A DNA stretch of 64,000 nt from Bufo bufo (taxonomy: Eukaryota > Chordata > Amphibia > Anura > Bufonidae): positions 185,150,156-185,214,155 of the forward strand of contig NC_053395.1 of the NCBI RefSeq assembly GCF_905171765.1, given 5' to 3'. The notes under the pieces are model-generated. The model saw only the letters and a program-made list of their open reading frames with translations. It was not told the DNA's origin and did no database searches. Numbering within the stretch: position 1 is the first letter of the stretch; every line of letters begins with the position of its first letter. Positions 47,365 through 58,450 of the stretch are shown here, piece by piece. Made by a program: the position numbers and the translations under genes.

Positions 47365-47985
47365 CACTGCGCCACCAATGTTTATTATATTGGGGGGGGC
47401 ACACTGCGCCACCAATGTTTATTATTTGAGGGGGGGCGCACTGCGCCACCAATGTTTATTATATTGGGGTGATGGGGGGGCGCACTGCGCCACCAATGTT
47501 TATTATACTGGGGTGATGGGGGGCGCACTGCGCCACCAATGTTTATTATACTGGGGTGATGGGGGGCGCACTGCGCCACCAATGTTTATTATACTGGGGT
47601 GATGGGGGGCGCACTGCGCCACCAATGTTTATTGTATTGGGGTGATGGGGGGCGCACTGCGCCACCAATGTTTATTATACTGGGGTGATGGGGGGCGCAC
47701 TGCGCCACCAATGTTTATTATACTGGGGTGATGGGGGGCGCACTGCGCCACCAATGTTTATTATACTGGGGTGATGGGGGGCGCACTGCGCCACCAATGT
47801 TTATTGTATTGGGGTGATGGGGGGGCGCACTGCGCCACCAATGTTTATTATATTGGGGTGATGGGGGGCGCACTGCGCCACCAATGTTTATTATACTGGG
47901 GTGTTGGAAAGGTGCACTGCGCCACCAATGTTTATTATACTGGGGTGATGGGGGGCGCACTGCGCCACCAATGTTTATTATATTG
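47365..47985. repeat. Minisatellite, 43-bp unit, about 15 copies
   Basis: The word GCGCCACCAATGTTTATTAT recurs every 43 bases or so, separated by CTGGGGTGATGGGGGGCGCA. The unit derives from the outer arm of the adjacent palindrome, where GAGCCACCAATGTTTATTAT occurs at 47229. Glycine/histidine-rich ORFs on either strand are repeat by-products. Confidence 0.9.
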
Positions 47986-48284
47986 ACCTTCTACTATGCA
48001 TTCTGTATTCAGAATGCTATTACTTTCCCTTATAACCATGTTATAAAGGGAAAATAATACAGTGAATAGACTTTCATCCTAGGAACCATGTGTGAAAATC
48101 GCGCCGCATCCGCACTTGCTTGCGATTTTCACACAGCCCCATTAACTTCTATGGGGCCTGCGTTGCGTGAAAAACGCACAACAGAGCATGCTGCAATTTT
48201 CACGCAATGCACAAGTGATGTGTGAAAATCACCGCTCATGTGCACAGCCCCATAGAAGTGAATGGGTCCGGATTTAGTGCGGGT

Positions 48285-48586
48285 GCATTCCGGTATTTTG
48301 AATGCCGGATCTGGCACTTATACATTCCTATGGGGAAAAATGCTGGATCCGGCATTCAGTCAAATCTTCATATTTTTTTCGCCGGAGATAAAACCGTAGC
48401 ATGCTGCGGTTTTATCTTTTGCCTGATCAGTCAAAATGACTGAACTGAAGACATCCTGATGCATCCTGAACGGATTACTCTACATTCAGAATGCATGGGG
48501 ATATGCCTGATCAGTTTTTTTCCGGTATAGAGCCCCTAGGACGGAACTCTATGCCGGAAAAGAATAACGCTAGTGTGAAAGTACCC
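48285..48586. mobile_element. Harbinger-like fragments joined head to tail
   Basis: The right end CTAGTGTGAAAGTACCC precedes TAA (48587-48589) and matches the family at 45865-46365. The left half is replaced near 48285 by a piece of the TTTTCACGCAACGCA family (47990-48284), so two elements have been fused by deletion or recombination. Confidence 0.55.
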
Positions 48587-49213
48587 TAAAATATTAAGTT
48601 TAAATCCCCCCTTTCCCAATTTTACATATAAAATATATAAACAATAAATAAATAAACATATTACATAGCGCTGTCCAAACTATTAAATTATTCAAAAATA
48701 TCTCCTATGCGGTGAGCATTCGCCATTTTTTAGTCAACTTGTCACCCCAAAAAATAGGATAGGACGGTTCTATTATGGGCCGAATGTTTCATAAAATGCG
48801 AAATGCACGCGGCTTTTTTTTTGTTTGTTTTTTTTGCGTGGTATTGAGTATCGCAATACTTTTTTATGGTGACGAAAGCAAATCAAAATTTTGGTTTCAA
48901 AACAACCCTACGCCGATCTGATCGGCATAGCGTTGTCACGATACCAAAATTTTGATTCAGTTTCGATTTGGCGACTAAAAATTTGATTTGGCTCCTAAAT
49001 TTTTCAGTTCAGGAGCCAATGGCTACTAGGTATTTTTTTTAGGCTGGAGCACTGAATTTACAAAAGCACAAATGCACTTAACTGGTGACAGTGTGGTTGT
49101 ATGAGATTTACTTAAATGGGGCTGAGCCGCAATAGTGAGCTTGACCCATGGAAAGGATGGTGCTGTTTCTAAAAAATGTAAATGTAAAGCTGTTAAATAA
49201 TACTAAATCTTAA

Positions 49214-49634
49214 AGGGTTTGTCCGGGAAAACATAATTTCTGCAGCATGCCTCACCTATTAAAAGTATTATACTTACCTGCTCCCCACCACTCCAGTCCT
49301 CCGCGCTGACTCCCACCTCCCCATCTTCTGATCCAGGCCTTGTTTTCTTGCTCCCTGCTATGCGCATGGTCACCTGATCCTCTTCAGCCAACTGCTGGCT
49401 TCAACAGTGATGTGTCCACACGAGACATGTCACTGCTGAAGCCAGTGGTTGGCTGAAGAGGATCAGGTGACCATGCCCTGGAGGAAAAAAAATAATAAGC
49501 CCCGGACCAGAAGATGGAGAGGCGGGAGCCAGTGCATAGGACCGGAGTGGCAGGGAGCAGGCAAGTCCGATCCTTTCAGTGAGGGAGGCAGGCTGCCGAC
49601 ACCTGTTAGAAATGACGTATTCCTGGACAACTCT
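49214..49634. mobile_element. TTAA-type palindromic MITE
   Basis: AGGGTTTGTCCGGGAAAAC and GTATTCCTGGACAACTCT are imperfect inverted ends flanked by TTAA at 49210-49213 and 49635-49638. It is related to 17219-17629 (ACTGCTGGCTTCA and GAAGCCAGTGGTT arms). Confidence 0.85.
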
Positions 49635-49638
49635 TTAA

Positions 49639-49935
49639 ATGAGTTCTACAGTTTGTTTTAACTGATGATCTATCTTCTGGATCGATCATCAGCATCTGAC
49701 CGGCGTGGGTCTGACACCCGGGACCCCCGCTGATCAGCTGTTTGAGAAGGCAGCGGCGCTCCAGGAGCGTCATGGCCTTCTCACTGTTTACCACTGGCCC
49801 AGTAACGTCACGACTAGAATCAAATGGCCTGGCCGTGGCTAAGCTCCATTCAAGGGAACGGAGCTTAGCCGCGCCCAGGCCAGTTGGTACTATCCAGAGG
49901 ATAGATCATCAGTTAAAACAAACTGCAGAACCCCT
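49639..49935. mobile_element. TTAA-type MITE sharing a target site with its neighbour
   Basis: The left TTAA (49635-49638) is also the right flank of the preceding element; the right TTAA is 49936-49939. CTACAGTTTGTTTTAACTGA near 49649 pairs with TCAGTTAAAACAAACTGCAG near 49909. The interior carries a GACCCCCGCTGATCAGCTG word shared with 40430. Confidence 0.85.
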
Positions 49936-50376
49936 TTAAGGCTGCTTCAACACAGGTTTTTTTCTTACATTTATCAGCATTTTTGCGATTTTAGGGGAGT
50001 GTTCTGCAATCATTATTTTTTTTTCTTTGTGGTGAAAATGCCAGCTTCAGATGTCAGCTGAAGGTTTATAGGTAATATGAAATGCTGCACACACGGGTTT
50101 CGGTTAATTAGGTGGTGTTCTTTTAAAAAAAAAAAAAGCAGCATAGGTAATGTAAAATGCACAACACAAAAGTGTGTTTCTGCTACAGGTGCTTTTGTTA
50201 ATTAGGTGGCGATCTTCCCAAAAAACAGCATGGTGTAGCTTTTGGTGTTTAAGGGGTTTTGCCATTAAAGCTCCATAAAAAAAACGCTGAGTCACAGTTT
50301 GGTCAGTGTTTGCACAGTGATTTCCATCAGTGATTGTGCGTTACAGAACAGGTGCAAATCTTTCCATTACACATTG

Positions 50377-50549
50377 GGGGAGATTTATCAAAATTGGGGC
50401 AAAGGAAAAATGGCTTAGTTGCCCATAGCAACAAATCAGACTGATTCTTTTATTTTCCAAAGGAGCTGTGAAAAATGAAAGGTGAAATCTGATTGGTTGC
50501 TATGGGAAACTAAGCCAATTTTCCTTTGCACCAGTTTTGATAAATTCCC
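50377..50549. mobile_element. Short fold-back MITE (AGATTTATCAAA type)
   Basis: GGGGGAGATTTATCAAAATT and its near complement at 50529-50549 form the ends; TTAGTTGCCCATAGCAACAA near 50417 pairs with TTGGTTGCTATGGGAAACTA near 50488. A cut-off copy lies at 36718-36810. The superfamily is not clear. Confidence 0.7.
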
Positions 50550-51209
50550 CCTATTATCCCTGTGTAGGCTGCATTCCTGTTTTTTCGCTTCCAACACTGA
50601 TGAAAATCCCTGAGCAAACACTGAAAGTGGCCTAGCAAAGCTTTTATGTCACTAATGTACTTTTATACTTTGGCACTGTGCGCTTTATCGCATTGTGTAT
50701 ATTATCTGGTATTGCATTTTCTGTGGGTTACTGGTTAGAAGGGTTGTGCTTATTATAGTACTACTGTTGTGTCTGTTCAACACAGTTCATGTGTTTTTAA
50801 AAGTCTGCTTGAATTTAATAGCAGGGACGAGCTTCCTTAACATCGCCGGTGACGCTAGGGAGGCTTATCCCCTAAGCAGCCTGCTATTAGCTGCTCCCCC
50901 TGTTGCCGGATGTTTTGATCTGCACGACGGGGAGATGCAGTGGCGGCCGTGCGGGGAGCGGGAGCGACACAGGTGTCAGGATAAGTATAGCCTATATGAG
51001 GGGCCCGGCCATTAGGGAGATCATTAAAGGGGTTGGATAACCCCTTTTAAATGTCCTGCATGGTACAGGAATTTAAGGAACACCAAAGATGGTATAAAAA
51101 TCATGCGGATCAGATGCGGACCCATTAATTTCAATGGGGCTTCAAATAAATGCAGACAGAATGCTGTGTGCTCTCCGCATCTGTATGTCTGTTCTGCCGT
51201 CCAGAAAAA
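50550..51209. other. Intron; Harbinger-like fragment at the DIRS boundary
   Basis: No exon was seen. Positions 51100-51205 are Harbinger-family interior (GATGCGGACCCATTAATTTC, CTCCGCATCTGTATGTCTG) and stop where the DIRS element starts, so the DIRS element probably cut this older repeat. Confidence 0.45.
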
Positions 51210-51632
51210 AATAAAATAATTTTTGTACTCACCATAAAATCCGTTTCTCTTCCGTTCATTAGGCCAGACTATGGATATAGCTGTTGCCGCTAGGAGGCGG
51301 ACACTAAGCACACAAAGTGTAAGCTCCTCCCTCTTCAGCTATATCCCTTCCTGCAGGGACCAAGCTAATCAGTTTAGTGCAAAAGCAGTAGGAGAAGCCA
51401 GACACAAGAAAATCACATTATGTGCAAAACCAGAACCACACAGGCCCAAAACGGCCCATAAACAAAAAACTGGGTGGGAGCTGTGTCCCCCAATGAACGG
51501 AAGAGAAACAGATTTTACGGTGAGTACAAAAATCTAGTTTTCTCATCCGTCTCATTGAGGGACACAGGCATTGACCATGGGACGTTCCAGAGCAATCCCT
51601 GAGGGTGGGCTTAACTACAACCCCCCTGCCAA

Positions 51633-52652
51633 TCAGAGAACCGCTGTTTGCAAAACTCTATGCCCCAAAGAAGCGTCAGAAGATGCAAAGGTGTGCACCC
51701 TGTAAAACTTTGAAAAAGTATGCAAAGACGACCAGGTTGCCGCCTTGCACACCTGGAGGGCTGAAGCCCCGTGATGCATCACCCAAGAGGCTCCCACTGC
51801 CCAAGCCGAATGAGCAGTCACCCAGATAGGCGGGGCCCGGTCCTTAACGCGGTATGCTTCCACAATAGCCAAAACGAATCCATCTGTAAATGGAAGTCTT
51901 TGACGCTGCCAGGCCTCGTCTCGGACCCCACTGGAATCACGAACAGGGAATCCGTCCGCCTGAAAGATGCCGTCTGGGACAGATAGATACGCACTGCACG
52001 CACCAGATCCATAGTATGGAGCGACTGTTCTCAAGGATGAGACGGGTCCGGACAAAATTAAGGAAGAATAATCTCCTCATTTAGATGGAATGTCGACACC
52101 ACCTTCGGCAAGAAGGACTGCACAGGGCGAAGGACCACCTTATCCTGATGGAGGATCAGGAAAGGTGACCGACATTACAATGCCACGAGTTCCGACACTC
52201 TACAGATAGAAGTGGATTGCAACCAAAAAAAACACCTTATAAGACAGGAAGCGCAGCGACACCTGCTGCAAAGGCTCAAACTGAGAAGATTGGAGAGCGT
52301 TGAGCACTAGATTAAGATCCCAAGGATCCAATGGAGGACGGAAGGGGGGCGCAGCATGCGCCACCCCCTGCAGAAAAGTCCAAACCTCCGAAAACTAAGC
52401 TAAATTTATCTGAAAAAGAATGGAGAGAGCCGACACTTGCCCTTTGAGGGAGCTGAGAGACAGCCCCAAGTCCATGCCCAACTGCAGGAAAGTCAAAAGT
52501 CGCGGCAAAGAAAAATGAACGGGAGACAGCTGTCTCCGCTCGCACCAACTAAAGTAGGACTTCCAAGTCGCACCGCACAACCCCTGAGATGGTTGGCCCA
52601 ATGTCACAGAGAGCCAAATCGCCCTCAACTCCAGAACCCTTGAGGCTTGCAT
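51633..52652 (-). pseudogene. DIRS tyrosine recombinase, broken
   Basis: On the minus strand the N-terminal, DNA-binding part of a phage-type integrase is seen at 52395-52652 (for example WKSYFSWCERRQLSPVHFSL). The catalytic C-terminal part is at 51633-52055, including AHSAWAVGASWVM and LHTFSKFYRVHTFASS. The central region between them is interrupted by stops. In active family members the first block has His-x-x-Arg; here the Arg position is Trp, consistent with a CpG mutation (CGG to TGG). The Tyr of KFYRV remains. The enzyme would integrate circular element DNA without making a target duplication. This copy is dead. Confidence 0.85.
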
Positions 52653-53760
52653 CCGTTGTCAACACCTTCCAACAGAAAGGGCGGAACGAGTGACCCGACG
52701 TCAACATCGGAGAGACCATCCACCATCTGAGGGCCCGGCACACTGGGGCAAGGAGACGCATTGGCCGATCCAAGGAGGCTGGGGAGTGATCCCAGCTGGT
52801 CAGAATGGCTCGCTGAAGCGCTCTGGTATGGAACTGAGCATAGGGAACTGCTTCGAAGGCAGAAACCATGTGCCCCAGTACCCGCATGCTGCGACGAATG
52901 GGAACCGGAGCTGGCCGCAACAATAAGTGAATCTGAAGATGAAGAGCGGATAGTTTTTCCGGATGCAAGAACCCCTTGGCCTGACAAGTGTTCAGTGCAT
53001 GCCCAGATAAGTCAATCGCTGCGATAGATAAGGACAAGACTTCTGTCTGTTCACGATACATCCGAAGCGCTTCAGTGTGTCCAGGACTATGCTCAGGCTG
53101 TCTGCCGTCCCATGGAATGATGGACCCTTCAGCAAGATGTCGTCTAAGTAAGGGATCGCCACGATTCCCCTGGCATTGAGCAGGGCCATGACTGCCACCA
53201 GAACCTTCGTAAAGACCCTGGGAGCCTTGGCCAGGCCGAACGGGAGGGCTACAAATTGGTAGTGAAATGGACCCACTACGAACTGGAGAAACCTCTGATG
53301 ACTGATGCATATGGGCACGTGAAGATAAGCGTCCTTGATGTCTATCGAAGACAGGTACTCCCCCGGTTCCATGGACGCAATGAATGACCTCAGTGACTTC
53401 ATCCAGAATCTGCGGACGCGAAGGAAACGGTTGAGCGCCTTGAAGTCTAGAACGGGACGGACTGTCCCCCCTTTTTTGGGAACCACAAAGACATTGGAGT
53501 AAAACCCCTGAAAACAGTCTTGCGCAGGAACTGGAACAATCACACCTTGCTGCAGCAGCGTGCGAATTGCCCAAAAAAAAAGAAGCTGTGGGAGAGGCCG
53601 GAGAAGACGACCGAAAAAAACGGGACGGAGGGGAGGATTTGAAATCCAGCTTGTAGCCCTCTGCAATGACCTCCCTCACCCATGCATCTGAGATGTGAGC
53701 CAGCCAAACATGCCGAAACACATAAAGCCAGCTGCCCACCCGAACGGATGGGCGTCGGGA
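52549..53760 (-). pseudogene. DIRS reverse transcriptase / RNase H, frameshifted
   Basis: The start (WVREVIAEGYKLDFKSSPPS) lies in one frame. The RT core lies in another frame at 52992-53666 with SNVFVVPKKGG, RPVLDFKALN, SSIDIKDAYLHVPI, ALPFGLAKAPRVFTK and the catalytic box YLDD. The RNase H part returns to the first frame with LTTDASLKGSG near 52640. At least two frameshifts therefore separate the parts. RT copies element RNA to DNA. The overlapping recombinase start (52549-52652) is normal for DIRS gene overlap. Confidence 0.9.
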
Positions 53761-54448
53761 GCTGCCCGTCATGCAACGGGGCTCTTAGGGTTAAAGGACT
53801 TGAAGCCCTGTTGACGGGAATGCCAGGAAGGCCGCGGCTTGATGGAAGGCTTGCGCTTCTGGCCTGTGGCCGATTTATCGGACGCTCCCTTGGGGCCGGA
53901 AAAACTCTGAAAAGAACGAAAAAAGGCTTCCGCTTTTTTGCTGTATTAGACCGCCCCCTGTTCTGAGGTAAATGAGTGTTCTTACCACCTGTAGCATCCG
54001 AAATGATCTCACCCAGGCGCTTACCTAAAAGTCTTCGGACGGTAAATGGGAGGGCTGTCAGGGTCTGCTTTGAAGCATTATCTGCCGCCCAGCATGAAAG
54101 CCATAGGGTACGGTGAATAGCCACCAACAGGGCTGACGAGCGAGCCATAAACCTGGCCGCGTCCAAAGACTGGCATGCGAAAGCTGCAGGGCCACATCTG
54201 CAAGTTTCTCCAAGGGGACTCCGGACTCAGGACCATGACGTAAGTTATTTGCCCACTCCCCCATAGCCTTGCTCACCCTTGTAGAGGCAAACACCGGCTG
54301 CAGCGCTGTGCCCACCCGCCATTGGCAAAGTAGTATGTTTAGCCAATACGGAAACTGGCGGGTCCACTACAGGTGGAGCCGACCATTTCTTAGTCAAATC
54401 CTCCGGGAAAGGATAAAGGAAGTTCATGCGTTTTGGCAACATGAAATG

Positions 54449-56182
54449 TAGGGGTGGGCGATATAGACGATATAGGCGATATGCGATATAAATTTGTGCC
54501 ACGATATGGATTTTGAGCATATCGCCTATATCGCCGGACCACGATATGATCCTGAGCCGGCACAGTGGAGAAGGAGAGAGTCCCTCCCCACTGTGCGCGG
54601 CTGCCGCTGACCACCAATGACAAGAGGAGGAGGGGAGGGACTGACAGTAAATCATTGAGTTTTCACGATCTCAGTGAGCGCGTGAAAACTCAAATCAGAT
54701 GGTATATTCTAACCCCCAGGCGTTCCCATGGTGACAGGGACGCTTGCCTGGGGGTTAGAACATACAGGGCCACGCCGCTGACAGTAGAACATTTAAAAAC
54801 GAATCGGTAACTTTAACTTTATTCATTGGTGATCTCTTTACTGTATACCTTACTAGGTCTTAGCTCCGGTAACAGCAGGCAGTGCGGGCGGGCGGCGCTC
54901 ACTCACTGACGTCACGCGCCTGCTCCTCCCACTAGGCGGCGCAGGCGCGTGACGTCAGTGAGTGAGCGCCGCCCGCCCGCACTGCCTGCTGTTACCGGAG
55001 CTAAGACCTAGTAAGGTATACAGTAAAGAGATCACCAATGAATAAAGTTAAAGTTACTGATTCGTTTTTTAAATGTATTCCTGTGAGCGCCGCGGGGGGT
55101 GGGGGGGAGAATCTGTGGATGGCACCGTTTAGGGTAGGGGGGGTGTCTGTGGATGGCACCGTTTAGGGGAGGGGGGGGGGAATCTGTGGATGGCACCGTT
55201 TAGGGGGAGGGGGGGGAATCTGTGGATGGCACCGTTTAGGGGGGGGGGGAAATCTGTGGATGGCACCGTTTAGGGGAGGGGGGGGAATCTGTGGATGGCA
55301 CCGTTTAGGGGAGGGGGGGAATCTGTGGATGGCACCGTTTAGGGGAGGGGGGGGGGAATTTGTGGATGGCACCGTTTAGGGGAGGGGGGGGAAATCTGTG
55401 GATGGCACCGTTTAGGGGAGGGGGGGGGAAATCTGTGGATGGCACCGTTTAGGGGAGGGGGGGAATCTGTGGATGGCACCGTTTAGGGGAGGGGGGGGAA
55501 TCTGTGGATGGCACCGTTTAGGGGAGGGGGGGGTGTCTGTGGATGGCACCGTTTAGGGGAGGGGGGGGAATCTGTGGATGGCACCGTTTAGGGGAGGGGG
55601 GGGAATTTGTGGATGGCACCGTTTAGGGGAGGGGGGGGGGAAATCTGTGGATGGCACCGTTTAGGGGAGGGGGGGGAATCTGTGGATGGCACCGTTTAGG
55701 GGAGGGGGGGAATCTGTGGATGGCACCGTTTAGGAGAGGGGGGGGGTCTGTGGATGGCACCGTTTAGGGGAGGGGGGATCTGTGGATGGCACCGTTTAGG
55801 GGAGGGGGGGATCTGGGGATGGCACCGTTTAGGGGAGGGGGGGATCTGGGGATGGCACCGTTTAGGTGAGGGGGGGGGGATCTGTGGATGGCACCATTTA
55901 GGGGAGGGGGATCAGCTCCCTGCTGTTATGTGCACAAAGCACAGGGCAGCAGGGAGAGTGTAAAGTCCTATTCACCCTAATAGAGCTCTATTAGGGTGAA
56001 TATGACAAGGGTTCTACGTTCTAGCCCTTAAGGAGACTAATAGTTATTAAATAAAAAGTAAAAAAAAGTTTAAACACGCCCCCCCCAAATATAGAAAACA
56101 ATATATCGCAATATATATAGCATATCGCACATGCTTAAAATTATATCGCAATATAGATTTTAGCCCATATCGCCCACCCCTA
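54449..56182. mobile_element. hAT-type MITE with 23-copy minisatellite
   Basis: TAGGGGTGGGCGATATAG and ATATGGGCGATAT-type complementary ends (CGCCCACCCCTA) are flanked by the exact 8-bp duplication ATGAAATG at 54441-54448 and 56183-56190. It is a sister of 10763-11959, with the same inner palindromes (each with TGACGTCA, 54907-54914 and 54950-54957) and the same final block (AAGGAGACTAATAGTTATTA). It is longer mainly because its minisatellite has more units. Confidence 0.9.
55110..55905. repeat. Minisatellite, about 34-bp unit, 23 copies
   Basis: The word TGTGGATGGCACCGTTTAGG recurs 23 times with poly-G spacers of 6 to 10 bases. The first and last units match the edges of the seven-copy array in the sister element at 11446-11690, so the array expanded or contracted in place. 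Confidence 0.9.
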
Positions 56183-57509
56183 ATGAAATGTCTATCAGGA
56201 AAATTCCACTCCTTGGAGAGAGAGGAATCAAACTCCTGGTGGCTGGGGAAACACTTGTGCAAATGATGGGACTTCCTAAAGGAAACACCCGCGCTGGCAG
56301 ATGATGGAGCTGGATTCTCAACCTGCAATGTCTAAATAACTGCCGTAATTAAATTGTCCACCACGGAGGATAGTTTGGATGACTGACCCTCCGGTGAGAC
56401 AACATCCTCATCTGACCCTCTCTCCTCGGAACATGCCTCTTCAACTGAGGACATGTCGGAGTGAGACTCTCTAGCAGGAGGAGAAGAGGCAGAGGACACG
56501 GGAGACACAGAACCTCTTTTGGGGGAGGAAGTTCTTGCCCGTTTTGTGGGGCGGCCGTGATGGGCACGAGCCCCATGATCCCCAGAGTCGGACCGGCTTA
56601 CCGACAAACGCCCCAATATATCCACAATAGCTTTGTTGGTATTGGAGACATCCTGCACCACCCTAGACAGGGGATGCACCCATTCTGGTTCTTACGTAGC
56701 TTGGGCAGCGGGAAGCAATGGGTCCGGAGCCGAGTCACTAGATGGCGGCGCAGTACACGCAAAGCAGAGGGAGTCTGACTGAGGGGATGGAAATTTTGCG
56801 CGACATGATGTGCAGGCAAAATGACGCACCGATGGGACCGCTTGCTTCTGGACCTGGGTTCAGACATAATGATACCCCTGGCACCCAAATAAGGAAAAAG
56901 GAAAGGTTAGGCCCTGTAAGAAGGGACAAACAACACTCACCCTGCCTGTGTCCCTCCAAGCAACATCAGCGTCCCGCCAGGTGCTTTAAATCCCGGAAGT
57001 GAGCGGAGCCCACTCTCCCTCTGCTCTGCCACTGGTGAGGGGGCAGGCCAACACAAGCCCTGCCCTCAAAATTACGCCAACTCTCAGTGCCAGTCAGGCC
57101 ACGCCCCTCGCTCTCAGGCCCCGCGCTTGCCGGATCACACATCTGCATCCCCAGTCAAACCCAGACGTTGGCCAGGGAAAAATAAGCCGCAGGGGGGGGT
57201 ACACAGAAGCCGGGGCCTCAATTAATAATGGCCCCGGCTGCCCCAGCAGACGCTCCGACCAGGATGTGGCGCTCAGGAGGAAACTCTGCCCCCTCTCTTC
57301 TCCCCGGCTGTTCAGGAGGACGCCGTCGTGGAGATGGACGCCACCAGTAGTAGGCCCCAAATGCAGCCGGGGCCTCAATTACCAATAATTGAGGCCCCGC
57401 AGCCCTGTGGAAGCGGCGATAAGGACGCCGCCGCCGGACTAACAATGCGCCGCGTGTGGGGCCACATATCAGGAGCAGCCCCCTGAGCCCTGCCGCAGGT
57501 ACCATTTAA

Positions 57510-57710
57510 AGGGAACCTGGATTTTTGGTATAGAGCTGAGGACATGGGATGCTAGATCGCCGCTAGCACATCCGCAATACCCAGTCCCCATAGCTCTTGG
57601 GTGCTTTTATTGTGTCAAAACGATTTTATAGATATGTAAATTAACCTTAGATGAGTCCTGTCTCCTCCATGCTTGAGAGATGAGTCCAGCGTTCTCTGAC
57701 TCTGAACCCA
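57510..57710. mobile_element. TTAA-type MITE, left end only
   Basis: TTAA (57506-57509) precedes AGGGAACCTGGATTTTTGG. No right end was found. It adjoins a Harbinger-like piece at 57711. Confidence 0.4.
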
Positions 57711-58008
57711 GCCACGCCGTTTTTTTTTTCCGTTTAGTTTTTTTGCTTTCTGTATACGGAACCATTCATTTCATTGGATCCACAAAAAAAAACGGAAGGT
57801 ACTCCGTATGCCTTCCGTTTCTGTATTTCCGTTCTGTTCAAAGATAGAACATGTCCTATTATTGTCCGCATATCGGACAAGAATAGTACTGTTCTATCAG
57901 GGGCCAGCTGTTCCGTTCCACAAAAAAACGGAATGCACATGGACGTCATCCGTATTTTTTGCGGATCGCAAAATACTGAAAAAGCCATATGGCTGTGTGC
58001 AATAGGCC
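57711..58008. mobile_element. Harbinger-like MITE, right end only
   Basis: The right end GGCTGTGTGCAATAGGCC precedes TAA (58009-58011). The interior has family words (GGAACCATTCATTTCATTGG, ATAGAACATGTCCTATTATT). The left end is missing. Confidence 0.55.
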
Positions 58009-58222
58009 TAAAGGTATTGCAATGCTGTAACTTTTATGCATTTAAAGCGAGATACATAACATTTATATATCATGATTTCCTAGACAGAATATTGGACAAC
58101 ATATTTTAGCTTTTCTTGGGAATAAATGCTCTGGAGCCAGCGGACACACTTTGAATAAGATTTCATTGACAAATGGCCCCACACAGGCACACACCAGTCA
58201 AATAGCTTCTTGGCACAAGGAT

Positions 58223-58450
58223 CTAAGATTTGCATCCATAGATAGTCTGTAGTTGGCATAGTGTGCAGCAGTTGATCTGAATGTCACTGGTAGCAGATGT
58301 GAATAGAGAATGAATAGCATGCAGCTTTTTCTTCCCGTATCGCAGAGTTAATTTAGTTTCAACAAAGGATTTCTGCTCCTCTAAGTCACCGGTTAAGAGT
58401 TTCATTTCAGAAGGCACAGCAAGTCCTGTTATGTACATGAGCTGAGACAT
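58223..58450 (-). other. Unassigned 75-codon open frame in a repeat-free patch
   Basis: On the minus strand an ATG at 58450 opens 75 codons beginning MSQLMYITGLAVPSEMKLLT and continuing with mixed charged and hydrophobic residues that look protein-like. It lies in intron 1, between exons A and B, in sequence without repeats. No acceptor and donor pair fits the phase of exons A and B convincingly, so I do not call it an exon. It could be a cassette exon, a retrocopy fragment or chance. Confidence 0.25.

Larger units (their letters stand above)
46405..49054. mobile_element. Composite hAT-like block
   Basis: CAGGGCTCCAGATGGCGACC on the left and GGCTGGAGCACTG on the right are inverted hAT-like ends with AATTT on both outer sides (46400-46404 and 49055-49059), perhaps an eroded 8-bp duplication. 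Inside are, in order, a GGCGAC stem, palindromes at 46693-46882 and 46931-47250, a 43-bp minisatellite (47365-47985), Harbinger-like pieces (47990-48586) and an inverted pair near 48840-48965. It may be one element with later insertions or several elements side by side. Confidence 0.5.
53773..56880 (-). pseudogene. DIRS gag-like region, split by a hAT element
   Basis: On the minus strand the C-terminal part (53900-54440) includes LWLSCWAADNASKQTLTALP and RRLLGKRLGEIIS, patterns common to the DIRS gag. The N-terminal part (56190-56880) is Ser-, Arg- and acidic-rich (RARTSSPKRGSVSPVSSASS). Between them lies the inserted hAT element 54449-56182. Gag proteins package element RNA. Stops and the insertion make it nonfunctional. 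Confidence 0.75.
51210..57505 (-). mobile_element. DIRS-family tyrosine-recombinase retroelement, inactive
   Basis: Read on the minus strand, gag-like, reverse transcriptase/RNase H and tyrosine recombinase regions follow in DIRS order. The 3' part has inverted copies of CCGTTCATT/CAATGAACGG with adjoining AGAGAAAC words (51240-51270, 51490-51515) and an opposed CTCATTGAGGGACACAGG near 51551, matching the complex terminal repeats of DIRS elements. All coding parts have stops or frameshifts. A hAT element (54449-56182) splits gag. Exact ends are uncertain. Confidence 0.85.

Noticed and set aside
47251..47986. Repetitive His/Tyr/Trp- and Gly-rich open frames on both strands
   Set aside because: They are translations of the 43-bp minisatellite unit, whose period of 43 is not a multiple of three, and they appear on both strands.
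51210..57505. Possible endogenous retrovirus
   Set aside because: There are no long terminal repeats, protease or envelope; the tyrosine recombinase and the gag/RT pattern identify a DIRS element.
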